Shown: one piece after another, positions 1-5,326 of the stretch
How positions within the stretch are numbered: the first letter of the stretch is position 1
Layout of the letters: each line of letters starts with the position of its first letter
Assembly: GCA_900553525.1 (NCBI GenBank)
Contig: USDZ01000103.1
Location: 1 to 6,395, forward strand
From: an uncultured Oscillospiraceae bacterium
GTDB lineage: Bacteria; Bacillota; Clostridia; Oscillospirales; Acutalibacteraceae
Length of the DNA: 6,395 nucleotides
Reading direction: 5' to 3'
Position numbers and translations under genes: made by a program
Notes under the pieces: model-generated
The model's database searches: none
What the model was told of the DNA's origin: nothing
What the model saw: the letters and a program-made list of their open reading frames with translations, nothing else

Positions 1-1
1 G

Positions 2-541
2 GATAAGATCCTGGTGATTGGCGAGAATTTGAGCATCCGTCGTTTTGTCCGTTACGAGGGCGACTGCGTGGCTTATGTCCACGGAGGCGGTCGTATCGGC
101 GTTTTGGTCCGGTTTGAGGCGGATGCCTCTGTAAGCGGTTCGGATACGCTTAAAGAGTGCGGTAAGGATGTCGCGATGCAGATTGCCGCGCTGAATGCCT
201 CTTATCTGGACAAGGAGTCGGTGCCGGCTGCGGATCTGGAGAAAGAAAAGGAAATCCTCATCGCTCAGATTAAAAACGACCCCAAAAATGCCAATAAGCC
301 GGATGCAATCATGCATAAAATGGTGGAAGGGCGCATTGGGAAGTTTTATGAGAATAACTGCCTGATGCAGCAGGCCTTCGTCAAAAACGGCGACATCACG
401 GTTGAACAGTATGTGGCGGATTGTGCTAAGAAGGCCGGTGGAGCCATGAAAGTGGTCGATTTTGTCCGGTTTGAGAAGGGTGAGGGCCTGCAGAAGCGGG
501 AGGACGATTTTGCCGCTGAAGTAGCTGGTATGGTTAAATAA
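2..541 (+). CDS. tsf: Translation elongation factor Ts (EF-Ts), 3' part, 5' end outside the window
   Basis: EF-Ts is the cytoplasmic guanine-nucleotide exchange factor that recycles EF-Tu-GDP to EF-Tu-GTP during translation. The open frame enters from the left edge in frame 2, so the true start lies outside and 179 residues are visible. A GTG at 14 could be mistaken for a start but is an internal valine. The visible part matches the EF-Ts core and C-terminal dimerisation region: IGENLSIRRF, the GGRIGVLVRFE strand, the KMVEGRIGKF helix motif, and the family's closing pattern FVRFEKGEG...DFAAEVAGM. The NDPKNANKPDAI insert before KMVEGR is typical of clostridial EF-Ts. The stop TAA is at 539-541. 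No pyrH follows, although rpsB-tsf-pyrH is the common order in Firmicutes; instead a terminator and a convergent gene come next. Identification is very secure. Confidence 0.96.
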   Translation, partial: DKILVIGENLSIRRFVRYEGDCVAYVHGGGRIGVLVRFEADASVSGSDTLKECGKDVAMQIAALNASYLDKESVPAADLEKEKEILIAQIKNDPKNANKPDAIMHKMVEGRIGKFYENNCLMQQAFVKNGDITVEQYVADCAKKAGGAMKVVDFVRFEKGEGLQKREDDFAAEVAGMVK

Positions 542-598
542 TGTTTTAAATCTCGAACGATTTTCGAAAAGGCTTTTTCAGATATTGAATTATTGAAT

Positions 599-644
599 AA
601 ACAGCGCCCTTTGTGACACTATGTCCTCACAAAGGGCGCTGTTT
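599..644. terminator. Strong bidirectional intrinsic terminator between tsf and the glycosyltransferase gene
   Basis: Positions 599-616 and 627-644 are perfect reverse complements (18 bp, GC-rich core GCGCCC/GGGCGC), separated by a 10-nt loop at 617-626. On the + strand the stem runs into TTTT at 642-645 and then GT. On the - strand it runs into TTTATT. It sits 57 nt after the tsf stop and 61 nt beyond the stop of the convergent glycosyltransferase gene, so it can end transcripts arriving from either side. The structure is read directly from the sequence; use in both directions is inferred from the convergent gene layout. Confidence 0.88.
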
Positions 645-705
645 TGTATAGAAGGATTCCCTTGTATGGTTCTAGATGCTCATCGGTTACCAAATACCAG
701 ATCGC

Positions 706-1677
706 TTATACCGTTCCATCGTTTCGATCAGCTCCGGCTTTTAAAGACGTCGCGTATAGGTTATCGGTCATATCCCCGATAATGTATCGGGGACGGCCCT
801 TAACTTCATCATAGATTTTGGCAATATAATATCCGATGATGCCGAGACTCATCATTAATACTCCGCCTATGATGAGAAGTAAAAGGATGACCGTGGTGAA
901 CCCTTCTACTGCCTGATGTGAAAAATATTTCACCAATGTCTGAATTCCCAACACGACAGAGATGATGAGAAACAGCATTCCCAGACCCGTTACCATCTGC
1001 ATGGGGGCGGAGGAAAAAGAGGTGATATTTGAAACGGCGTATTTCCAAAGTCCTTTGAGCGACCATTTTGACTCGCCGTACTTCCGCTCAACGACTTCAT
1101 ACTCGACATGAATAGAACGAAATCCCGCCCAAAAGGACAGGGCGCGGAAGAACGTGTTTCGTTCCGGAAGGCTGTTTAGAACATCGACTACTTTCCGATC
1201 CAATAGCTTAAAATCCGACGAGTCCGCCATATCGACCCCTGTCAGTTTCCCAAGCAGCTTGTAAAACAGCCCCGACGAAATCTTATAAGACAGCTTCTCC
1301 TTGCCGCGGTTGCTTTTGATGCCCTCAACAATTTCATAACCTTGTTCCCAATAACGGTACATTTGCGGTATCGTCTCAGGAGGATGCTGTAAGTCGCAGT
1401 CAATCACCACACAACAGTCTCCCTTTGCCAAACGGAGACCAGCAAAAATGGCGGCTTCTTTACCAAAATTCCGGCTGAATTGTACACCCCGTACCCGATC
1501 GTCCTCTTCGGCAGCCCGGCGGATCAGGGGAAACGTCTGATCTTTGGAGCCATCGCTGATAAAGAGCAGTTCATATGCGATATTCGCCTGCCGCAGCACA
1601 GTGGACAGAACGGAGATTGTATTTTGAATATTGGATTCTTCATTATATGAGGGGATAATGACACTCAACAAAGCCAT
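706..1677 (-). CDS. Family 2 glycosyltransferase, membrane-anchored, GtrB/DPM-synthase-like
   Basis: A 323-residue protein of the polyprenyl-phosphate glycosyltransferase type, which transfers a sugar from a nucleotide sugar to a lipid-phosphate carrier on the cytoplasmic membrane face. The N-terminal GT-A domain (about 1-215) shows the opening motif VIIPSYNE (6-13), D42-G43-S44-x-D46, SRNFGKE (68-74), the metal-binding DxD (D93-C-D95) continuing as DLQHPPE (95-101), and the late R198-x2-G201-x-S203-K204 motif of this subfamily. Two hydrophobic segments follow (about 229-249 and 260-286), then the basic tail EVKGRPRYII, as in GtrB-like proteins. The in-frame TTG at 1701 would add eight residues. 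The ATG at 1677 is preferred because GGGAGG (1685-1690) lies 7 nt upstream. The gene stands alone, convergent with tsf and divergent from the hydrogenase operon, with no flippase or other envelope gene visible. The family is secure; donor and acceptor are unknown. Confidence 0.9.
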   Translation of the reverse strand: MALLSVIIPSYNEESNIQNTISVLSTVLRQANIAYELLFISDGSKDQTFPLIRRAAEEDDRVRGVQFSRNFGKEAAIFAGLRLAKGDCCVVIDCDLQHPPETIPQMYRYWEQGYEIVEGIKSNRGKEKLSYKISSGLFYKLLGKLTGVDMADSSDFKLLDRKVVDVLNSLPERNTFFRALSFWAGFRSIHVEYEVVERKYGESKWSLKGLWKYAVSNITSFSSAPMQMVTGLGMLFLIISVVLGIQTLVKYFSHQAVEGFTTVILLLLIIGGVLMMSLGIIGYYIAKIYDEVKGRPRYIIGDMTDNLYATSLKAGADRNDGTV

Positions 1678-1684
1678 AAGGGTT

Positions 1685-1690
1685 CCTCCC
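1685..1690 (-). promoter_or_regulatory. Ribosome binding site fixing the glycosyltransferase start
   Basis: On the - strand this reads GGGAGG, 7 nt before the ATG at 1677. The site lies inside the longer frame that begins with TTG at 1701, so it argues for the shorter 323-residue protein. Confidence 0.8.
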
Positions 1691-1714
1691 ACGTCCGACA
1701 AATTCTACTCTAGT

Positions 1715-1743
1715 ATGGTACCATGCCGGCCGTGTGCTGTCAA
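1715..1743 (-). promoter_or_regulatory. Candidate sigma-A promoter for the glycosyltransferase gene
   Basis: On the - strand a perfect -35 TTGACA (1743-1738) is followed after 17 nt by TACCAT (1720-1715), which matches four of six -10 consensus positions. The -10 overlaps the 10-bp palindrome ATGGTACCAT (1715-1724). Transcription would start near 1708, giving a leader of about 30 nt. The -35 and spacing are good and the -10 is weak, so the call is moderate. Confidence 0.5.
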
Positions 1744-1764
1744 TGAAACTTATCTCTTTGGTTG

Positions 1765-1779
1765 AATGCAGGCTGCATT
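1765..1779. repeat. Inverted repeat AATGCAG-G-CTGCATT, possible operator
   Basis: A perfect 7-bp dyad with a single central base (1772). It lies 21 bp upstream of the -35 box of the glycosyltransferase promoter and about 135 bp upstream of the hydrogenase-operon -35. The form and position suit a dimeric regulator. I do not recognise it as the site of a named regulator, and dyads of this size also arise by chance. Confidence 0.35.
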
Positions 1780-1914
1780 TATAAAAAAGTCGGCGGATAG
1801 AACATCTTTTCTTCTGTTTTAGAGGGATTACAGGTTTTCTTGACCACCGTTCTTTTTCTGGGTTTTGTTTCTATACCCTCTCTGCGAAAAATGATGGAAA
1901 CCGTCGTTCCCACA

Positions 1915-1932
1915 TTGACTAAAAAATAACAA
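1915..1932 (+). promoter_or_regulatory. Imperfect Rex-like operator over the -35 box and spacer
   Basis: The 18 bp TTGACTAAAAAATAACAA agree with the clostridial Rex-type consensus TTGTTAANNNNTTAACAA at 10 of the 14 defined positions. The right half (ATAACAA) matches six of seven positions; the left half (TTGACTA) matches only four, and its first bases double as the -35 box. Rex is the NADH/NAD+-sensing repressor known to control hydrogenase and fermentation genes in Clostridia, and a site here would block RNA polymerase directly. Gene context favours the call; the weak left half and AT-rich spacer weaken it. Confidence 0.35.
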
Positions 1933-1943
1933 TATGCTATACT
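1915..1943 (+). promoter_or_regulatory. Sigma-A-type promoter of the hydrogenase operon
   Basis: TTGACT at 1915-1920 (five of six -35 positions) and TATACT at 1938-1943 (five of six -10 positions) are separated by exactly 17 nt of very AT-rich spacer. Initiation is expected near 1950, giving a leader of about 78 nt before the ATG at 2028. This is the best promoter in the window and the only obvious one for the four-gene cluster. Confidence 0.82.
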
Positions 1944-1952
1944 ATTTATACT

Positions 1953-1971
1953 CGCTTTTTTTCCAAAAGCG
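1953..1971 (+). other. Short hairpin at the predicted 5' end of the operon transcript
   Basis: CGCTTTT (1953-1959) pairs perfectly with AAAAGCG (1965-1971) around a 5-nt loop. It falls within a few bases of the expected transcription start, so it would form a stem at the 5' end of the message, an arrangement that often raises mRNA stability. No U-tract follows the stem, so it is not an intrinsic terminator. The role is inferred. Confidence 0.4.
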
Positions 1972-2014
1972 GCGCGTATATATTCGATAAGGCCCTCATT
2001 CATTTAGAAGCGAA

Positions 2015-2019
2015 GGGAG
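2015..2019 (+). promoter_or_regulatory. Ribosome binding site of the [2Fe-2S] protein gene
   Basis: AAGGGAG (core GGGAG at 2015-2019) lies 8 nt before the ATG at 2028 and supports that start. Confidence 0.75.
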
Positions 2020-2027
2020 TTCATAGT

Positions 2028-2276
2028 ATGGATTTGATGGTATGTGTGGGAAGTTCCTGCCATCTGCAGCACTCGCGGGAGATCATTGACCGGCTCAAAA
2101 CCTTGATTGCGGAAAACGGTCTGGAAGGCAAAGTGGAACTCAAGGGTTCTTTCTGCATGGGACACTGTGCAGAGGAAGGCGTCTGTGTCAAATTCGATGA
2201 CCAGGTGTACAGCCTGACGCTGGGAACAGTAGATGGCTTTTTCGCCGATAAGGTGGTCGCGCGGCAAGAATCTTAA
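2028..2276 (+). CDS. Small thioredoxin-fold [2Fe-2S] ferredoxin (NuoE/HydC-like)
   Basis: An 82-residue cytoplasmic iron-sulfur protein, probably an electron-transfer partner of the hydrogenases that follow. The cysteine spacing C6-x4-C11 and C43-x3-C47 is that of the thioredoxin-like [2Fe-2S] family (NuoE, HydC and HndA type), with the usual contexts VCVGSSC and GSFCMGHC. A fifth cysteine, C53, is not part of the pattern. NuoE proteins are about twice as long because of an extra N-terminal helical domain; this one is only the ferredoxin domain, so it is a stand-alone version rather than a truncation. It is the first gene after a strong promoter and ends 24 nt before the hydrogenase-PAS gene. 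Its position matches the first gene of hfs-type hydrogenase clusters as I recall them. The fold and cluster type are well supported; the redox partner is inferred. Confidence 0.88.
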   Translation: MDLMVCVGSSCHLQHSREIIDRLKTLIAENGLEGKVELKGSFCMGHCAEEGVCVKFDDQVYSLTLGTVDGFFADKVVARQES

Positions 2277-2286
2277 TGAAGGGCTG

Positions 2287-2294
2287 AAAGGGGG
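2287..2294 (+). promoter_or_regulatory. Ribosome binding site deciding the hydrogenase-PAS start
   Basis: AAAGGGGG ends directly against an ATG at 2295, which leaves no room for initiation there. It stands 6 nt before a second in-frame ATG at 2301. The second ATG is therefore preferred, and the protein begins MTGYISV. Confidence 0.65.
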
Positions 2295-2300
2295 ATGGCG

Positions 2301-4019
2301 ATGACCGGCTATATCAGTGTTAAAAAAGCAAACTGCAAAAATTGCTATAAATGTTTGAAATACTGCAATGTCAAGTCGATCAGCTATATCAATGACCGTG
2401 TAGAAGTGATCGCCGACCAGTGTATTCTGTGTGGCCATTGTATCAATGTGTGCCCACAGAAGGCCAAGACAGTGGTCAACGATCCGGCTAAGGTTTTGTC
2501 CATGCTGGCAGATCCCGATACGCGGACGGTGGCAAGCCTCGCCCCCTCATATGCCGGCATCTATGGCCGAGATAAAGCCCGTCTTGTCAAGGCGCTTTAC
2601 GCCCTCGGCTTCGATAGGGTGGAGGAAACCGCCATCGGGGCAAAAGAGGTGACGAGGGAGTATCGGAAACTGATGGAGCAGGGTGAGATGCCGTGTATTC
2701 TGACCACCTGCTGTCCCACGGTCAATCTCTTGATCGAGCAGTATTATCCTTCTTTGGTATCGCACATGGCGCCGGTTGTGTCACCGGTACTCGCTCACGG
2801 CCGGATCATCAAAGAACGGCTGGGTTCCGACACCAAGGTGGTGTTCATCGGTCCCTGTCTATCTAAAATCCGGGAAATCGATGAGCATCCCGAGTCTGCA
2901 GACGCGGTGCTGTCGTTCCGTCAACTGGACGAGATTTTGGCTGACCGGCAGATCGACTTGACGGAGCAAGAAGCGATGGTGACGGAAGAGTCCCCTTATT
3001 CGCGTATTTATCCAGTTCCGGAGGGGATCCTGCGGGATGTCTCTTTTCAAGGCCGCGTGTCTCCGGAAGAAGGATACGCCGGATATACGTTTATGAGCGT
3101 ATGTGGGTTGGACAACGTCATGCAGTTTTTGGACGAGTTAAAGAAGACGGACCGACCGGACCGCCTTTTTGTAGAACTCAACGGCTGTGAAGGAGGATGC
3201 GTGGGGGGACCCTTGATTTCAGAGGAGCGCCGGGGTGCTTATCAGGCCCAGCTCGCGGTGCGGGCTTACGCCAGAGAACCCGAACGGGGAACTGTCTACC
3301 CCTGTCCGGGCCTTGAACAGCGTTTTGAACCGGTCAAACGGGATACGGATATTCCGGACGAAAAAACCATTCGAAAAATTCTCACCGAAATCGGCAAGCC
3401 CACTCCGGACAAAGAGCTCAACTGCGGTTCCTGCGGATATCCTACCTGCCGGGACAAGGCCATCGCCGTGTATCAAGGCAAAGCCGAACTCTATATGTGC
3501 CTGCCCTATATTAACGATCTGTCCCAGTCCTTGAGCAATGTCACTCTGAGTGTGACTCCCAACTATATTTTGGCGGTGGACCATGAACTGCGAATTCTGG
3601 AGATCAACCTGCCGGCCCAGAAGCTGTTTGGCGTATCCCGTCAGCAGGCGATCAAGGGGGACCTTTTTGAGTATATGGATCCCTCGGATTTCGAAGAGGT
3701 CTTTGAGACTCATCGAAACATTGCGGATAAAAAAGTAAAGCTGGAGGAGCAAAACCGCATCGTTATGTCTACTCTGGTTTATGTCCCCGAGCAGGACCTG
3801 GTGGTCGGCGTGATGAAAGATATTACAGAGGAGGAATCCCGCAAGGAAAGCGCTTTCAAAGCGCGACTGGAATCGGCAGAGATGGCTCAGAAAGTCATTG
3901 AAAAGCAGATGATTGCGGCGCAGGAAATCGCCAGTCTGCTCGGAGAGACCACAGCTGAAACCAAGACTACCCTGAACACTCTGAAAAACCTCATTCTCAG
4001 CGAGGGGACGGAATCATGA
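2301..4019 (+). CDS. PAS-containing [FeFe]-hydrogenase-like protein, probable H2/redox sensor (HydS/HfsB-like)
   Basis: 572 residues, cytoplasmic. Two [4Fe-4S] ferredoxin motifs come first (C12, C15, C18, C22 and C41, C44, C47, C51). The H-cluster domain follows, with all three signatures: L1 TTCCP (135-139), L2 GPCLSKIRE (C186, K189, E192) and L3 ELNGCEGGCVGG (C296, C300). The four cluster ligands C138, C186, C296 and C300 are present, as is the proton-relay cysteine C137. The two methionines that hydrogen-bond to the cluster in catalytic enzymes (the MPC and VMAC motifs) are replaced by G184 and N294, as expected of sensory-type (group C/D) members. Next come a [4Fe-4S] motif C375-x2-C378-x4-C383-x16-C400, a PAS domain (about 417-508) and a probable coiled-coil tail (about 510-560). 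The stop overlaps the phosphatase start (ATGA), implying translational coupling. The family is secure; sensing rather than bulk H2 turnover is inferred. A start at 2295 would add two residues. Confidence 0.88.
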   Translation: MTGYISVKKANCKNCYKCLKYCNVKSISYINDRVEVIADQCILCGHCINVCPQKAKTVVNDPAKVLSMLADPDTRTVASLAPSYAGIYGRDKARLVKALYALGFDRVEETAIGAKEVTREYRKLMEQGEMPCILTTCCPTVNLLIEQYYPSLVSHMAPVVSPVLAHGRIIKERLGSDTKVVFIGPCLSKIREIDEHPESADAVLSFRQLDEILADRQIDLTEQEAMVTEESPYSRIYPVPEGILRDVSFQGRVSPEEGYAGYTFMSVCGLDNVMQFLDELKKTDRPDRLFVELNGCEGGCVGGPLISEERRGAYQAQLAVRAYAREPERGTVYPCPGLEQRFEPVKRDTDIPDEKTIRKILTEIGKPTPDKELNCGSCGYPTCRDKAIAVYQGKAELYMCLPYINDLSQSLSNVTLSVTPNYILAVDHELRILEINLPAQKLFGVSRQQAIKGDLFEYMDPSDFEEVFETHRNIADKKVKLEEQNRIVMSTLVYVPEQDLVVGVMKDITEEESRKESAFKARLESAEMAQKVIEKQMIAAQEIASLLGETTAETKTTLNTLKNLILSEGTES

Positions 4020-5191
4020 GCGGGCGGCTGTATTACGACGTGACCACCAAAAGTCTCAATAAAAAAGGCGAGGAACTCTGCGGAGATAAGGTGGAGATCG
4101 TCCGGACCGACGAAGACGTCATCGTGGTGCTGTCCGATGGTTTAGGAAGCGGGGTCAAGGCCAATATTCTGGCCACCCTAACCTCCAAGATCATTGCCAC
4201 CATGATGAAAGCCGGTGCCACCTTGGAGGATACGGTGGATACTATTATCCATACCCTGCCGGTTTGTAAAGTGCGTCATATGGCCTACTCCACTTTTTCT
4301 ATTCTTAAGTTAACGCCGGAGGGTAAGGTATATCTGACCGAATTCGACTGCCCCGGATGCATCTATACCCATGACGGTGTGGTATATCCCATCGACTACA
4401 CCACCCGCGAGGTAGGGGGAAAGACCATCAAGGAAGCGGTCTTTGATCTGGAATGCGGCGATATGCTGACTCTGATCAGCGACGGTGTAATGTACGCCGG
4501 GATCGGGGCGGTACTTAATCTAGGTTGGAATTGGGACAGTGTCTGTGAGTTTCTTGAGGATAACTGGAAGGACGAGAACACCAGTGCCCGGATGACGGCC
4601 GCTCTCATCGGCGCATGCGAAGATTTGTATATGCGCAAACCGGGGGACGACACCACCGTTGCCACAGTCAAGGCAATTCCGGAGCAAATCGTCAGCATTT
4701 TTTCGGGTCCTCCCCGGTTTCCGCAGGACGATGAACGGGCGGTGGTGGATTTTATGTCTCTTGACGGCCTCAAAATGGTGTGTGGGGGCAGCAGTGCGAA
4801 CCTGGTTGCCCGTGTCCTTGGCCGGGAAGTGACTACCGATTTGAGCTACGACGACGATCTGCCTCCCATTGCGCATATCAAAGGGATCGATTTGGTAACA
4901 GAAGGGGTCCTGACCATCCGGCAGGCCAACGTCATTGTTAAGCAGGTATTGGAGAATCCAGCCGACACCGAGAGCTTGAAGTTGCTGGATGGACAAAACG
5001 GTGCTTCTATGATCGCGCGAATGCTGCTTGAGAAGTGTACCCATTTATATATGTTCATCGGTAAGGCCATCAACCCGGCCCATCAAAACCCGAATCTGCC
5101 TGTAGATTTGAGTATTAAGATCCGGCTGCTCGAAGATCTGGCCGATATGCTGCGGGGAGCCGGAAAAGTGGTTAAAATTCGCTATTATTGA
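4016..5191 (+). CDS. SpoIIE/PP2C-family serine/threonine phosphatase with an extra C-terminal domain (HfsC-like)
   Basis: A 391-residue soluble protein expected to dephosphorylate serine or threonine on an unidentified protein. The PP2C/SpoIIE domain (about 1-220) shows the metal-binding elements in order: C22-G23-D24, SDGLGSG (40-46), GDMLTLISDGV (148-158, with D156) and PGDDTTVATVK (209-219). Residues from about 234 to 391 form a second domain with the stretch MVCGGSSANLVARVLGREV (254-272) and the basic end KVVKIRYY. I recall this tail from other hydrogenase-linked SpoIIE proteins but cannot name its function. An unusual D111-C-P-G-C115 adds to about nine scattered cysteines. The ATG overlaps the preceding stop by four bases, and GAGGGG (4002-4007) lies 8 nt upstream, so it is coupled to the PAS-hydrogenase, the likely input. 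No transmembrane segment is present. The family is secure; the substrate is unknown. Confidence 0.88.
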   Translation: MSGRLYYDVTTKSLNKKGEELCGDKVEIVRTDEDVIVVLSDGLGSGVKANILATLTSKIIATMMKAGATLEDTVDTIIHTLPVCKVRHMAYSTFSILKLTPEGKVYLTEFDCPGCIYTHDGVVYPIDYTTREVGGKTIKEAVFDLECGDMLTLISDGVMYAGIGAVLNLGWNWDSVCEFLEDNWKDENTSARMTAALIGACEDLYMRKPGDDTTVATVKAIPEQIVSIFSGPPRFPQDDERAVVDFMSLDGLKMVCGGSSANLVARVLGREVTTDLSYDDDLPPIAHIKGIDLVTEGVLTIRQANVIVKQVLENPADTESLKLLDGQNGASMIARMLLEKCTHLYMFIGKAINPAHQNPNLPVDLSIKIRLLEDLADMLRGAGKVVKIRYY

Positions 5192-5326
5192 CCGGCGAGA
5201 CAGGTCCACCCAACGGCCGGACGCAGAAGGATGCCCTATTAAAATGGGCAAGACGCCTTTTTCAGCAAAAAAGGCGGTCAGAGTCCATGCGATTCCCTGG
5301 CATCTGGAAAGGAATGAGTCATTTCT
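5192..5326 (+). other. Structured 135-nt gap inside the hydrogenase operon
   Basis: This gap is much longer than the others in the cluster. It holds CCGGC/GCCGG (5192-5196 with 5216-5220), a small TGCCC/GGGCA stem-loop (5232-5236 with 5246-5250) and a stronger hairpin at 5254-5276. No promoter with good -35 and -10 boxes is evident and no small gene with a ribosome binding site is visible. The best Shine-Dalgarno match, AAAGGA (5308-5313), ends 13 nt before the next ATG, which is long. I do not recognise a named riboswitch. A leader, processing site or attenuator is possible. Confidence 0.5.
5254..5276 (+). other. Intercistronic hairpin CGCCTTTTT/AAAAAGGCG
   Basis: Nine perfect base pairs (5254-5262 with 5268-5276) close a 5-nt loop, and GA (5252-5253) can add two more pairs with TC (5278-5279) across one bulged G. 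No U-tract follows on the + strand (the next bases are GTCAGAG), so it is not a standard intrinsic terminator. It could mark an RNA processing or stability point that sets the level of the last hydrogenase separately from the sensor genes. Confidence 0.5.

Larger units (their letters stand above)
1678..2027. other. Divergent intergenic promoter region between the glycosyltransferase and the hydrogenase operon
   Basis: This 350-bp gap separates two divergently transcribed genes. It is richer in A and T than the flanking genes and contains the leftward promoter (1715-1743), a dyad (1765-1779), the rightward promoter (1915-1943) with an overlapping Rex-like element, a short leader hairpin (1953-1971), and ribosome binding sites at both ends. 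The stretch 1780-1914 shows no further element I can name. A 74-codon leftward frame at 1779-2003 has no ribosome binding site and runs across the rightward promoter, so it is not called a gene. Confidence 0.8.

Noticed and set aside
610..633. TTTGTGA and TCACAAA halves resembling a Rex or CRP-like operator
   Set aside because: The halves are 10 nt apart, whereas a Rex site is an 18-bp element with a shorter centre, and they are simply the inner part of a perfect 18-bp terminator stem downstream of tsf.
1779..2003. 74-codon frame on the - strand in the divergent promoter region
   Set aside because: It has no Shine-Dalgarno site, lies across the strong rightward promoter, and its translation shows no recognisable domain.
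2004..2438. 144-codon frame on the - strand
   Set aside because: It is antisense to the [2Fe-2S] protein gene and the start of the hydrogenase-PAS gene, both of which have diagnostic cysteine motifs.
3219..3752. 177-codon frame on the - strand
   Set aside because: It is fully antisense to the [4Fe-4S]/PAS part of the hydrogenase-PAS gene, with no own start signals or domain.
4520..5044. 174-codon frame on the - strand
   Set aside because: It is antisense to the phosphatase gene, which carries intact PP2C motifs and a continuous frame.
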